Source: Bacteroidaceae bacterium (GTDB taxonomy: Bacteria; Bacteroidota; Bacteroidia; Bacteroidales; Bacteroidaceae). Taken from it: a stretch of DNA of 64,000 nucleotides. The notes under the pieces were generated by a model, which ran no database searches, was not told where the DNA came from, and saw only the letters and a program-made list of their open reading frames with translations. The stretch's first letter is position 1. Each line of letters opens with the position of its first letter. The position numbers and the translations under genes are program-made. Below, piece after piece: positions 8,933 through 19,063 of the stretch. The stretch lies in contig JAFXNA010000012.1 in NCBI GenBank assembly GCA_017529865.1, positions 39,555 to 103,554 of the forward strand, written 5' to 3'.

Positions 8933-9636
8933 AGTTCTTTGTATTGTTTGATAGTTTCTTTTAATCCTAAATAGAGTGCATCGCAGATGAGGGCGTGTCC
9001 GATGCTGACTTCGTCAGTGAACGGTATCTGCTTGAGGTAATAGCCCAGATTCTGAAGGCTCAGGTCGTGACCAGCGTTTAGTCCCAGTCCGCACTGGCGT
9101 GCTTGATTGGCTGCTTCGATGAAGGGGCGGATGGCTACCTCGGGGTTGCGCTGATAATAGGTAGCGTATGGTTCTGTATAGAGTTCCACGCGGTCGGCAC
9201 CTATACGTGCTGCATATTCCACCATCTCGGGGTTGGCATCGACGAAAATCGATACGCGGATGTTTTTTTCTTTGAACTCAGCTACGATATCGGTGAGCAT
9301 TTCGAGGTTCATCTTGGTGTTCCAACCGTGATTGGATGTAATCTGAGCAGGTGCATCGGGCACAAGTGTCACCTGTGTGGGACATACTGATGTGACCAAA
9401 TCGATGAAGCTACGCTGGGGATAACCTTCGATGTTGAATTCTGTCTTCAGAATGGGTTTCAGGTCGCGCACATCCTGATAGCGGATATGTCGTTCATCGG
9501 GTCGGGGATGCACCGTAATTCCATCGGCTCCGAATGTTTCGCAGTCGAGGGCAACCTGACAAACATCAGGGTTGTTGCCTCCTCGTGCATTCCTGATTGT
9601 TGCCACTTTATTGATATTTACACTTAAATTTGTCAT
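8920..9636 (-). CDS. pdxJ: Pyridoxine 5'-phosphate synthase
   Basis: 238 residues from the ATG at 9636; a start seven codons upstream is possible but lacks family similarity. TIM-barrel motifs are visible: VNINKVATIRNARGG at the N-terminus, GADGITVHPRPDERHI, and LNAGHDLSLQNL near 195. It condenses 1-deoxyxylulose 5-phosphate with 3-amino-2-oxopropyl phosphate in DXP-dependent vitamin B6 synthesis. It is the first gene of the operon with exbB, exbD and tonB, and is divergent from nadK. Confidence 0.97.
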   Translation of the reverse strand: MTNLSVNINKVATIRNARGGNNPDVCQVALDCETFGADGITVHPRPDERHIRYQDVRDLKPILKTEFNIEGYPQRSFIDLVTSVCPTQVTLVPDAPAQITSNHGWNTKMNLEMLTDIVAEFKEKNIRVSIFVDANPEMVEYAARIGADRVELYTEPYATYYQRNPEVAIRPFIEAANQARQCGLGLNAGHDLSLQNLGYYLKQIPFTDEVSIGHALICDALYLGLKETIKQYKELCKN

Positions 9637-9673
9637 TTTTATCCTTCTTTCTATCAATGAGGTTCTAAATTTT

Positions 9674-9737
9674 GAATAAAATACTACCGCTCGGCAATAA
9701 AAACAAGCTTTTATTGTGCTCGCTTAACCGAATTTTT
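9674..9737 (-). repeat. R1 element copy G (degenerate, between pdxJ and nadK)
   Basis: On the minus strand the copy reads from AAAAATTCGGTTAAGCGAG through TTGCCGAGCGGTAGTATTTT. This matches both ends of the short R1 form seen at 36151. The centre keeps an AAAGC/GCTTTT-type palindrome. One end abuts the nadK -7 box, so the element lies within the nadK promoter region. Confidence 0.6.
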
Positions 9738-9746
9738 GTATATTTG
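9714..9746 (+). promoter_or_regulatory. nadK promoter
   Basis: TTG at 9714-9716, 22 nt, then TATATTTG at 9739-9746. It is 77 nt before the nadK ATG. The -33 element lies within the R1 repeat copy. Confidence 0.65.
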
Positions 9747-9823
9747 CACGCAAAATTAGCGAAAATAATCGTAGGACGTGCAGAAGTTAAGAATATTTTA
9801 GATAAAAAAGGTGAAAATAGTAT

Positions 9824-10720
9824 ATGCAACAGGGAAAATTTAAGATAGCGTTATTCGGAAACATCTACCAAGAACGAAAATCGGTAGCTGTTCAGAAGTT
9901 CTTTGCCTTGGCCTCGGAACTGAAGGCCGAACTGCTGATTCCAGCTTCGTTTTATGCCTTTCTGACAGACAATCTTCAGATCAGTGTGCCGCAGTGTCAC
10001 ATCATCGATGATGCACACGGCGAAACATTCGATGCCGATATCGTGGTGTGTATGGGTGGCGACGGCACATTCCTCGATGTGGCAAGTAAAGTGGGTGCAC
10101 GTCAGATACCTATTGTAGGAGTGAACACCGGTCGTCTGGGCTTCCTGGCTAACTTCTCGCCCGATGAGATAGAGCAGGTGATGAAGCGACTGGTGAAAGG
10201 GCAGTATGAGGTGGCAAATCATAGTGTCATCGAACTCACTTGCGACGAACTACAGCTCGAAGGCTATCCGTTTGCCCTAAATGAGATTGCCATCCTGAAA
10301 CACGACATCTCGGCGATGATTTCTATCCACACCTCCGTCAATGGTGAGTACCTCACTACCTATCAGGCTGATGGACTGATTGTAGGTACCCCGACAGGTT
10401 CGACGGCCTATTCGCTCAGTGTGGGCGGTCCAATTATTACCCCTTGTCTCGACACGATCTCACTTACCCCCGTAGCCCCTCACAGCCTGAATATGCGCCC
10501 CATTTTGGTGGACGACAAGTCGGTCATCGACCTCTGTGTCGAGAGCCGCAGCGGCAGTTTCCTCGTCTCGCTCGACGGACGTAGCCATAGCTATCGTGAC
10601 AACATCCATCTGCATATCCGCAAGGCACCATATTGTGTAAGAGTTGTCACCAATTCTGAACATACTTTCATCTCAACTTTGCGGCAGAAAATGATGTGGG
10701 GAGCAGACTGGAGAAAGTAA
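9824..10720 (+). CDS. nadK: NAD kinase
   Basis: 298 residues. GGDGT (78-82, catalytic Asp80), the NE pair (N153-E154) and TPTGSTAYSLSVGGP (189-203) are all present, as expected for the ATP-NAD kinase fold. It phosphorylates NAD to NADP in the cytoplasm. It is transcribed alone from a promoter divergent from pdxJ, and ruvA follows after 86 AT-rich bases without an obvious terminator. Confidence 0.97.
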   Translation: MQQGKFKIALFGNIYQERKSVAVQKFFALASELKAELLIPASFYAFLTDNLQISVPQCHIIDDAHGETFDADIVVCMGGDGTFLDVASKVGARQIPIVGVNTGRLGFLANFSPDEIEQVMKRLVKGQYEVANHSVIELTCDELQLEGYPFALNEIAILKHDISAMISIHTSVNGEYLTTYQADGLIVGTPTGSTAYSLSVGGPIITPCLDTISLTPVAPHSLNMRPILVDDKSVIDLCVESRSGSFLVSLDGRSHSYRDNIHLHIRKAPYCVRVVTNSEHTFISTLRQKMMWGADWRK

Positions 10721-10806
10721 ATACTTCTTTAAATAATCATCTTTTTTTGTGTAATAGGCAATAAAATAAAGGAAATTACGTTATTATTTATAATAAACAA
10801 AGAAAG

Positions 10807-11418
10807 ATGATAGATTTTGTAAAAGGAAAAATTGACGACCTGACCCCTGCAACTGCTGTGATTGAGTGTGCAGGTGGGGTTGGTTACGCCTTGAATATAT
10901 CGCTGAATACTTACTCTGCCATTCAGGGTAAGCAGGATGCGAAACTGTATGTGTATGAAGCCATTAGAGAGGATGCATGGGTGCTTTTCGGCTTTGCCAG
11001 TAAGGCGGAGCGTGAGCTGTTCCTGTTGCTGCTCACAGTCTCAGGTGTAGGTGGAAATACAGCCCGTATGGTGCTCTCTTCGTTCTCTGTACCTGAACTG
11101 GCTACCATCATCACTGAGGGTAACGACCGTCTGTTGGCTACCGTGAAAGGACTGGGCAAGAAGACGGCTCAGAAGATTATCCTGGAACTGAAGGATAAGG
11201 TAGTGTCATTAGGACTAGCGGATAGCGGTGAGCGGTTAGCGGTTAGCGGAGAGCAGACTGTGGCTTTCAACAAGGAAGTACACGATGAGGCTGTGGAGGC
11301 GCTCAAGATGTTGGGATTCCCACCCGCTCCGACGAGCAAGGTGGTGAAGAGCATCCTGACGGACGATCCCGAGGCTCCTATTGAGAAGGTGATAAAATTG
11401 GCGTTGAAAATGCTGTAG
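10807..11418 (+). CDS. ruvA: Holliday junction branch migration protein RuvA
   Basis: 203 residues. Domain I (OB-fold, residues 1-64) and the two helix-hairpin-helix motifs of domain II ([13 protein letters not shown] and [14 protein letters not shown]) are clear. The C-terminal three-helix domain III ([11 protein letters not shown]) contacts RuvB. The linker between domains II and III contains a heptapeptide duplication ([14 protein letters not shown]) encoded by an R2 heptad DNA repeat at 11214-11255. The linker is known to be flexible and variable, so function should be intact. Confidence 0.96.
   Translation: MIDFVKGKIDDLTPATAVIECAGGVGYALNISLNTYSAIQGKQDAKLYVYEAIREDAWVLFGFASKAERELFLLLLTVSGVGGNTARMVLSSFSVPELATIITEGNDRLLATVKGLGKKTAQKIILELKDKVVSLGLADSGERLAVSGEQTVAFNKEVHDEAVEALKMLGFPPAPTSKVVKSILTDDPEAPIEKVIKLALKML
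11214..11255. repeat. R2 heptad-period tract inside ruvA (GTTAGCG type)
   Basis: Six in-step 7-bp units: ACTAGCG, GATAGCG, GTGAGCG, GTTAGCG, GTTAGCG, GAGAGCA. Three units make 21 bp, so the tract keeps the reading frame and encodes a repeated heptapeptide. The same core word reappears in an intergenic tract at 36233-36260 and, inverted, at 49557-49584. Confidence 0.85.
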
Positions 11419-11475
11419 GCTTTAGGCTCTAGACCTTAGACTTTAGGCTTTAGCTTTTTGACATTAGGTTTTAGA
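11416..11475. repeat. R2 heptad-period tract between ruvA and sprA (TAGGCTT/TAGACTT type)
   Basis: About eight 7-bp units, starting at the ruvA stop codon and running almost to the sprA start: TAGGCTT, TAGGCTC, TAGACCT, TAGACTT, TAGGCTT, TAGCTTT, then weaker ones. It fills the entire intergenic gap. A related short tract lies at 7866-7892. Confidence 0.85.
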
Positions 11476-11479
11476 AGAA

Positions 11480-14400
11480 TTGAAGACGAAAAATAAAATA
11501 TTAGCAAGTATCAGTGTATGGCTCATCGTGTTTGCGGTGGGCTTTGCAGCATTAGGAGAATCCTCTCGTAGAGTGGAGAGTGAAGAGTGGAGAGTGGAGA
11601 GTGAAGAAGCCACCTCCGACTTCCCCTCAATGGAGAGAGAAGTGGAGAGTGGTGTGCCTGTGGATACGCTTCCTCATGTGAAGGTGAAGAAGACGGATAA
11701 CCCTACGGGAGAGCAGGAGGTGGAGTCGTCGTTGGACTTGGCTGACCCTGACAATTTGAAGTATAATGTGGGAGAGTATGACGAGAAGAGTGGATACTAC
11801 AGGGTGGGTACGAAGTTGGGTGATAACTTCCTGAGTGCCCCTACACTGATGACTCCTGAGGAGTATGCAACGTGGAACACACGTAAGTTGCTGAGTGATT
11901 ACTTCAAGATGCGAAACGACTCTTTGTTCGTACACAAAGGCAAGGAGAAGTTCGATTTTGCCGATATGCATTTCGACCTCGGCCCGGCTGAGAAGATATT
12001 CGGCCCTGGTGGTGTGAGAATCCGTACGAACGGTAGTGCAGGCCTGAAGGCAGGTATCAACTATAAGTTTACAGACAACCCAACCATCTCGGAACGTAAC
12101 AGGAAGACAACAAACTTTGATTTCGATGAGGAAGTGAAGTTGGATGTGACAGCGAGCATTGGTGATAAGATGAATTTCTCTCTCGGCTATGGTACAGATG
12201 CTACGTTTGCATACGATGCGAAGAAACTGGCATTGGTGTATGAAGGTAAGGAGGATGAAATCGTCAAGAAACTGGAGGCTGGTAATATATCTTTCCCATC
12301 GAACAACTCCTTGGTACATGGCGCCCAGGCACTGTTCGGTATCCATGCTGATTTACAGTTCGGAAAGCTGAACTTGCAGACCGTTGTCTCGCAGAAGAAG
12401 TCACAATCGTCAGCAGTGGGAACACGTGGAGGTATACAGCTCGACACATTCATGATCGAAGCCAGCAACTATGAAGAAAACATGCACTTCTTCCTGGCTC
12501 AGTATTTCCGTGATAATTACAACAAAGCCTGCTCTACGCTGCCAACCATCACATCGGGTGCGACGATAAACCGTGTGGAGATATGGGTGACGAATACATC
12601 GGGTATTACAGAGAATACACGTAATATCATCGGTTTCGTAGACCTTGCAGAGCGTACCAAGATCAGTAATCCGCAGTGGCAGGGTGTGGGAACTCCGTTG
12701 CCGCAGAACAGTGCGAACAACCTATACTCTGAAATCGTGAACAACTATCCGCAAGCCCGCTATGTGGACCAGGCGAGTACGGTACTGAACGATGTGATGG
12801 CGGGAGGTGTGGACTACGAAAAAGTGGAAAACGCCCGCTTGCTGCAACCATCCGAATATACGCTGAACAAACACTTGGGTTATGTGTCGCTTCATGGCAA
12901 GATGAACATGAACAGTGTGTTGGCTATTGCCTACGAATATACGTATGGCGGTCAGACCTACCAAGTGGGTGAGTTTTCTTCGGATATCAAAGATAATGAC
13001 CAGGCGCTGTATGTGAAGCTGTTGAAGAATACCAGCAACTCACCAAAGATGGGTAACTGGGACTTGATGATGAAGAACATATATACGCTGAGAGCACGGT
13101 CGATGGAGCGCGAGAAATTCAAACTTGATATCAAGTACCTCAGCGATACGACAGGTGTGATGCTTTCGTACATTCCTGAAGGAGAGTTCAAGCAGACGAC
13201 GCTGTTGAAGATGATGAATCTGGACCGATTGGATGACAACATGAAAACGAATCCAAACGGTAAGTTTGACTTTATCGACGGCTACACCGTTAGTACCCAG
13301 TATGCAAGGATTATCTTCCCTGTAGTAGAGCCGTTCGGTGATTGGCTGAGAGATCAGTTGGATGACGATGCACTGGCTAACATGTATTGTTACGATGAAC
13401 TGTATGATTCTACGAAAACTGTTGCGCAGCAGATTGCTGAGAAGAATAAGTTCATGATGCTGGGCGAGTATAAAGGCTCGTCGGGTAGTGTGATAGATTT
13501 GAAAGCAACAAACATCCCTAAGGGGTCGGTTGTGGTAAGTGCCGGTGGTGTGGTTCTGACAGAAAATACTGACTACACGGTAGACTATTATGAGGGAACC
13601 GTGACCATTATCAACCAGAGCATCATCGATGCCGGAACTAACGTGCAGGTGAGTCTGGAAAGTCAGGATAGCTATGATATGCTGCGAAAGACCATGCTGG
13701 GTTTGAACTGGAGCTATGACTTCTCGAAGAACTTGCAGTTTGGTGGTACCTGGATGAAGTTGTCGGAGCAACCCTTAACTAATAAGGTGACGATGGGAAC
13801 CGAACCGCTGAACAACATGATATGGGGTTTGAACATCAATTGGAAACAAAACAGTCAGTGGCTCACGAATCTCATCGATAAGTTGCCATTCATCGAAGTC
13901 ACTCAGCCTTCGAGCATCAATTTCAGTGGAGAGTTTGCCCAACTGATAGCCGGAAAGGTGAAGGGTGTGCAAGCCAACGCATCATATCTCGATGACTTTG
14001 AAACAACCAAGAATGAGAACAACCAAGGAACACCTACTGCATGGATGTTGAGTTCGACACCTTCAGTATTGGAATATGGTACTTTGGGTAATGACATCAA
14101 GAATGGCTACAATCGTGCCCGACTGGCTTGGTACACCATTGACCCACTGTTCACCCGTCGTAGTTCGTCGTTGACTCCAGGACACATCAAGAGTGACTTG
14201 GACCAGCTGTCGAACCATTATGTGCGTGAGGTGTTTGTGCGTGAGGTGTATCCGAATAAAGATGTGAACCAAGGTGAAGCTAATACCATCCCGGTATTCG
14301 ATGTGGCATATTATCCTAATGAGCGAGGTCCTTATAACCTTGACACAGATGTTGATGTCAATGGTCATCTGAACAATCCTCGTAAGCGTTGGGGAGGTAT

Positions 14401-17400
14401 GACCCGCAAGATTGATGCATATTTGAGCAACTTTGAATCGAACAACATCCAGTATGTGGAATTCTGGTTGCTCGACCCGTTCATCTATACCAAGAACCTG
14501 AGCGACGGAAAGCGCTACGGAGGAGACTTCTATTTGAATCTTGGTGAGGTGAGCGAGGATGTACTGAAGGACGGAAAGAAATACTACGAGAGTGGTATGT
14601 CGGTCAGTGGTGCCTCGTCGTATTACGAAACGGTATGGGGTAGGGTTCCGAACGAGAAGAGTGTAGTTTATTCGTTCAGTAACGAAAGCGGCGCTCGTCA
14701 GAAACAAGACGTAGGATTGGACGGATTGACTTCAGAGGAGGAAAAAACGTATGGTGCATACGCCGATTATCTGGCAGCCATTCGTGGTAAGGTCAGTTCG
14801 ACTGTCTACGACTCAATTGCAGCTGACCCTGCAGGTGATAATTATCATTACTATCGTGGTTCGGACTTCGATGACCAGCGTACTTCGATTCTGGAACGCT
14901 ATAAACTGATTAACAGTCCTGAAGGAAACTCACCAAACACCAGTGAAAGCAATGAGTCGTATAGTACAGCATACAAGACGACCCCTGATGTGGAGGATGT
15001 GAACCAGGACTACACGATGAACGAATACGAGAACTATTTCCAGTATAAGATCAGTATGCGTCCTGAGGATATGGTGGTGGGTAAGAACTTCATCATCGAC
15101 GAACGCAAAACCAACGTGAAGTTACGTAATGGAAAGACTGAGGAGGCTACATGGTATCAGTTCCGTATTCCGCTCGATGCCTACGACAAGAAAGTAGGAA
15201 GCATCGGCGATATGAGCAGCATTCGTTTCATGCGTATTTACCTCACCGACTTCGAAGAACCTATCGTATTGCGATTTGCTTCACTCAACCTTGTGAAGGG
15301 TGAGTGGCGTAGTTACACAAAGCCTTTGTTCACAGGCAACACGCCAAGTGTGAGCGGTTCGGTGCTTATCTCAGCTGTCAACATTGAGGAAAACAACGAT
15401 AAGGTCCCCGTGAACTACGTATTGCCTCCAGGTGTGACTCGCGTAGTTGACCCGAACGAGCCGCAGTTGGCTCAGGCGAACGAGCAAGCGCTGGCTATCA
15501 CTGTGGAGAATCTGGCATCGGGCGATGCACGTGCTGTGTACAGGAATATCAGCAAAGACTTGCGAAAGTACAAGCATATGCAGATGTTCGTTCACGCAAA
15601 TGCTATGTTGGGCGATCAACAGTTGCAAGACAACCAGATGAGTATGTTCATCCGTCTGGGTAGCGACTACAAGAGCAACTACTACGAATATGAGATTCCG
15701 TTGGTGCTGACACCTGAAGGACATTATGATACTTATACCACTAAGGGTTGTGAAGCCGTATGGCCAGCCGAGAATATGCTCGATATCGACTTCGAGGCCC
15801 TTACCGCTGTGAAGCATGCCCGCAATCAGGCAAGAGCAACAGGAGCGGCAACCTATACCCAGTTGTATTATGAGTACGACCCAAACAATCCGAACAACAA
15901 GATCAGTGTGATGGGTAATCCATCGTTAGGTGAGGTAAGGACCATGATGATTGGTGTGAGAAATAATGGCCGTTCGACAGGTTCGGTCGAGGTCTGGGTG
16001 AACGAGTTGCGTTTGCAGGACTATAACAACGACGGTGGTATCGCTGCTCAAGGAAATCTGAGTGTGCAGTTGTCCGACCTTGGTAGTATCAATATGACAG
16101 GACACATGGAGACTGCAGGATTCGGCGGACTGGAAGAAGGTGTGTCCACACGGCGTGATGACAACCTTTACGAATGGGCTATTACCACCAACTTCAACTT
16201 GGGTAAGTTCTTCCCGGAGAAGTGGAAGATGAATTTGCCGTTCTACTATTCATATTCTTGGCAGAAGATAGCTCCAAAATATAACCCGTTCGACACGGAT
16301 ATGCTTCTGACTGATGCTCTTGATGAGTGTGAAACTAAGGCTGAGCGCGACTCTTTGAGTAATCTGACGGAATCGATTGTGAAGAACAAGAACTTCTCAC
16401 TGAGTAACTGGAAATCGACCTATTCGAGTCGGGTTCCAATGCCATACGACCCATCGAACTTTGCTTTCAGCTATTCGTACAGTCAGCGCTACAAGACCGG
16501 TCAGACGATTGTGTATGAGAACGATGAGAGCTGGAAGTTCAATATGAGTTACAACTACTCACCGAAGTACAAGACTTGGGAACCATTCAAGAACCTGAAG
16601 GGTAGTTCAAAGTGGCTGGATATCATCAAGGCGCAGAACCTGAACTATCTGCCGCAGAGCTTCTCGTTCAATAGTGATATCACACGTAACTACTACGAAT
16701 ATCAGGAGCGTGATATCGACTACGACATAAAACTCCCTCTCTCCTTCTCGGAGCAGTTCCTCTGGAACCGTCAGCTTTCACTGCGTTGGGATATCTTCAA
16801 GGCGTTGACGATGCAATACACCTCTGCTACTCATGCAGAGATTGAGGAGCCTTATACGGTTATCAACAAAGACCTCTATCCCGATGCTTACGATGCTTGG
16901 AAAGACTCTGTGAAGACCAGTCTCGCCCACTTCGGACGTCCACTGACCTACACTTCTTCATTTAATAGCTCGTACAAGGTGCCGCTCGAAAAGATACCTA
17001 TATTGGCTTGGCTCGGTCTCGATGGTAGTTATGCCAGCAACTATGGATGGAATCGTGGTACGGAACTGGAAGACGGAACCTCGCTGGGACATACGGCTAG
17101 GACTCAGCGTACCATCAATATCAACGGCCGTATCAACCTTGAGACGCTGTATCAGTCTTGGAAGTTCTTAGATGATGCCAATAAACGTTTCTCTGGAAAC
17201 AACAACAAGCGAACAACGACGCCTGCAAGACGTACAACTACGACTCAGAGGAATAATAACGAGAAGACCGATGATAAGAAGGCTACAGCAGACGGAAAGA
17301 CTAATAATACGCAGGCTAAGACATCGACAAAGAAGAACTTCTCGAAAGAAGTGACGCTTAACGATACGTCGTACACTGATGTGGCACACGGACAGAAGTC

Positions 17401-19063
17401 GAAACGACTGATTGTCAAGGCAACCACGAAGGAAGGTAAGACTTACAATCTGAAATATAAGAAGGTGGACGAGAACACCATCCGTGTGAAGAACCAAGAT
17501 ACCATCCCTGTGAAGATTACCGTCACAGCCAAAGATCCTTTGGACGATAAGGGTTGGTATAAGACCTTGCAGACTGTTGCCCGTGGCCTGATGATGGTAC
17601 GTAATATCAATTTCACCTATCGTAATACGTATTCGATGACGCTGCCTGGTTTGAGGAATGAAATCGGTGATGCGTTCGGTCAGAAGTCGGTCAATGGAGT
17701 CTTGTCGCCTGGTCTGGGCTTTGCCTTTGGTATGGTTGACGATGGTTTCGTCGATAAGGCCGTGAGAAACGGATGGTTGATGAACAACGACTCAAACATC
17801 ACCACACCGGTATCGACGAACGCAACTGAAGACTTGCAGATACGTGCTACGTTGGAGCCTGTTCGTGATTTGAAGATTGACCTCACAGCCAGTCGCAACG
17901 TGAACAAGTCGAAGAGTGTGCAGTTTATGTATGAAGGTATGCCAACCACTCAGAGCGGTAGTTTCAACATGACCATCATTTCGGCCAAGAGTGCTTTCTC
18001 CGGTAATGGAAACATCGGTAACAACTACAACTCTGAACCGTTCAACGAGTTCATGCGTAACCTCGATGTTGTCAAGGCTCGATTGGAGCAGAAGTATCAA
18101 GCTGTGAACTATCCTGTAGGTACAGGTGCAATGTTTGAAGGCAAACCTTATGATGCTGCGAACGGAGGAGTTGATAAGTACTCAGCCGATGTGATGATTC
18201 CTGCCTTCTTGGCTGCCTATACAGGCTCAAAAGCTTCCAGTTGCAGTCTCGACCTCTTCCCGTCTATGCTGAAGATGTTGCCAAACTGGTCGCTTACCTA
18301 TACAGGACTTTCAAAACTCGGATGGTTTGCACGTAACTTTAAGAGTGTGAATATTAACCACGCATACAAGAGTGTGTATGCCGTAGGTGCGTACAACTCT
18401 TACACCAGCTACATGGGTGTGATGAACGATATGGGATTTGTGCTCGATGTCACATCAGGTAATCCAATTCCAAGTAGTATGTACAATATCAGTACGGTAT
18501 CAATCAACGAGTCCTTCTCACCATTGTTGGGCGTTGATGTGACCTTCAATAGCGGTTTGAGCACCAAACTCGAGTTCCGTAAGAACCGTACACTGAACCT
18601 CAGCCTCACCTCTGTGGCACTGACTGAGAACTATTCAGACGATATCGTCTTAGGCTTCAACTTCAAGTTGAAAGACCTAAATCTCTTTGGTGCGAAACGT
18701 ATTCAGTCGGGCGAGCCGAAGAAAAAGAAGAACGCAAAGAAGAAAGACGAACAGGAAAACAAGCCTGCTACAAATACGAATACACGTGTGGGTGGTGTGA
18801 GTCATGACCTGAATATGGCGTTCAACTTCACCTATCGTATGCAGAATGCGTTGAACCGCAATATCCAGACACAAGTTGCGACGGCTACGAATGGAAGTAC
18901 GGCATATAAGGTCTCAGTGACTGCCGACTACACCTTCAGCCGACTCCTCACCGTCAGCGGTTATCTCGACTGGCAGAAGAATGTGCCGATTGTGTCGACC
19001 ACCTCATACCCCACAACGACTGCCGACTTCGGCATCAGTTGTAAGTTTATGCTAACAAGATGA
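11480..19063 (+). CDS. sprA: SprA/Sov, giant outer membrane translocon of the type IX secretion system
   Basis: 2527 residues, the usual length for SprA. The start is TTG at 11480; a stop codon lies just upstream in frame and no ATG occurs before residue 50. A signal peptide (ILASISVWLIVFAVGFAALG) is followed by a low-complexity stretch encoded by R2 heptads (RRVESEE, WRVESEE), then long beta-rich SprA repeats. A disordered basic stretch (about 1905-1950) lies in the C-terminal half. SprA forms the ~36-strand pore that exports proteins with type IX signals. The gene after it starts inside its stop codon. I see no classical C-terminal type IX sorting domain among the nearby secreted proteins. 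Confidence 0.95.
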   Translation: MKTKNKILASISVWLIVFAVGFAALGESSRRVESEEWRVESEEATSDFPSMEREVESGVPVDTLPHVKVKKTDNPTGEQEVESSLDLADPDNLKYNVGEYDEKSGYYRVGTKLGDNFLSAPTLMTPEEYATWNTRKLLSDYFKMRNDSLFVHKGKEKFDFADMHFDLGPAEKIFGPGGVRIRTNGSAGLKAGINYKFTDNPTISERNRKTTNFDFDEEVKLDVTASIGDKMNFSLGYGTDATFAYDAKKLALVYEGKEDEIVKKLEAGNISFPSNNSLVHGAQALFGIHADLQFGKLNLQTVVSQKKSQSSAVGTRGGIQLDTFMIEASNYEENMHFFLAQYFRDNYNKACSTLPTITSGATINRVEIWVTNTSGITENTRNIIGFVDLAERTKISNPQWQGVGTPLPQNSANNLYSEIVNNYPQARYVDQASTVLNDVMAGGVDYEKVENARLLQPSEYTLNKHLGYVSLHGKMNMNSVLAIAYEYTYGGQTYQVGEFSSDIKDNDQALYVKLLKNTSNSPKMGNWDLMMKNIYTLRARSMEREKFKLDIKYLSDTTGVMLSYIPEGEFKQTTLLKMMNLDRLDDNMKTNPNGKFDFIDGYTVSTQYARIIFPVVEPFGDWLRDQLDDDALANMYCYDELYDSTKTVAQQIAEKNKFMMLGEYKGSSGSVIDLKATNIPKGSVVVSAGGVVLTENTDYTVDYYEGTVTIINQSIIDAGTNVQVSLESQDSYDMLRKTMLGLNWSYDFSKNLQFGGTWMKLSEQPLTNKVTMGTEPLNNMIWGLNINWKQNSQWLTNLIDKLPFIEVTQPSSINFSGEFAQLIAGKVKGVQANASYLDDFETTKNENNQGTPTAWMLSSTPSVLEYGTLGNDIKNGYNRARLAWYTIDPLFTRRSSSLTPGHIKSDLDQLSNHYVREVFVREVYPNKDVNQGEANTIPVFDVAYYPNERGPYNLDTDVDVNGHLNNPRKRWGGMTRKIDAYLSNFESNNIQYVEFWLLDPFIYTKNLSDGKRYGGDFYLNLGEVSEDVLKDGKKYYESGMSVSGASSYYETVWGRVPNEKSVVYSFSNESGARQKQDVGLDGLTSEEEKTYGAYADYLAAIRGKVSSTVYDSIAADPAGDNYHYYRGSDFDDQRTSILERYKLINSPEGNSPNTSESNESYSTAYKTTPDVEDVNQDYTMNEYENYFQYKISMRPEDMVVGKNFIIDERKTNVKLRNGKTEEATWYQFRIPLDAYDKKVGSIGDMSSIRFMRIYLTDFEEPIVLRFASLNLVKGEWRSYTKPLFTGNTPSVSGSVLISAVNIEENNDKVPVNYVLPPGVTRVVDPNEPQLAQANEQALAITVENLASGDARAVYRNISKDLRKYKHMQMFVHANAMLGDQQLQDNQMSMFIRLGSDYKSNYYEYEIPLVLTPEGHYDTYTTKGCEAVWPAENMLDIDFEALTAVKHARNQARATGAATYTQLYYEYDPNNPNNKISVMGNPSLGEVRTMMIGVRNNGRSTGSVEVWVNELRLQDYNNDGGIAAQGNLSVQLSDLGSINMTGHMETAGFGGLEEGVSTRRDDNLYEWAITTNFNLGKFFPEKWKMNLPFYYSYSWQKIAPKYNPFDTDMLLTDALDECETKAERDSLSNLTESIVKNKNFSLSNWKSTYSSRVPMPYDPSNFAFSYSYSQRYKTGQTIVYENDESWKFNMSYNYSPKYKTWEPFKNLKGSSKWLDIIKAQNLNYLPQSFSFNSDITRNYYEYQERDIDYDIKLPLSFSEQFLWNRQLSLRWDIFKALTMQYTSATHAEIEEPYTVINKDLYPDAYDAWKDSVKTSLAHFGRPLTYTSSFNSSYKVPLEKIPILAWLGLDGSYASNYGWNRGTELEDGTSLGHTARTQRTININGRINLETLYQSWKFLDDANKRFSGNNNKRTTTPARRTTTTQRNNNEKTDDKKATADGKTNNTQAKTSTKKNFSKEVTLNDTSYTDVAHGQKSKRLIVKATTKEGKTYNLKYKKVDENTIRVKNQDTIPVKITVTAKDPLDDKGWYKTLQTVARGLMMVRNINFTYRNTYSMTLPGLRNEIGDAFGQKSVNGVLSPGLGFAFGMVDDGFVDKAVRNGWLMNNDSNITTPVSTNATEDLQIRATLEPVRDLKIDLTASRNVNKSKSVQFMYEGMPTTQSGSFNMTIISAKSAFSGNGNIGNNYNSEPFNEFMRNLDVVKARLEQKYQAVNYPVGTGAMFEGKPYDAANGGVDKYSADVMIPAFLAAYTGSKASSCSLDLFPSMLKMLPNWSLTYTGLSKLGWFARNFKSVNINHAYKSVYAVGAYNSYTSYMGVMNDMGFVLDVTSGNPIPSSMYNISTVSINESFSPLLGVDVTFNSGLSTKLEFRKNRTLNLSLTSVALTENYSDDIVLGFNFKLKDLNLFGAKRIQSGEPKKKKNAKKKDEQENKPATNTNTRVGGVSHDLNMAFNFTYRMQNALNRNIQTQVATATNGSTAYKVSVTADYTFSRLLTVSGYLDWQKNVPIVSTTSYPTTTADFGISCKFMLTR
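11568..11609. repeat. R2 heptad-period tract inside sprA (GGAGAGT type)
   Basis: Six 7-bp units: GTAGAGT, GGAGAGT, GAAGAGT, GGAGAGT, GGAGAGT, GAAGAAG. It lies in frame just after the signal peptide. A shorter echo follows at 11632-11652. It adds a charged repeat to the mature N-terminus. Confidence 0.85.
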
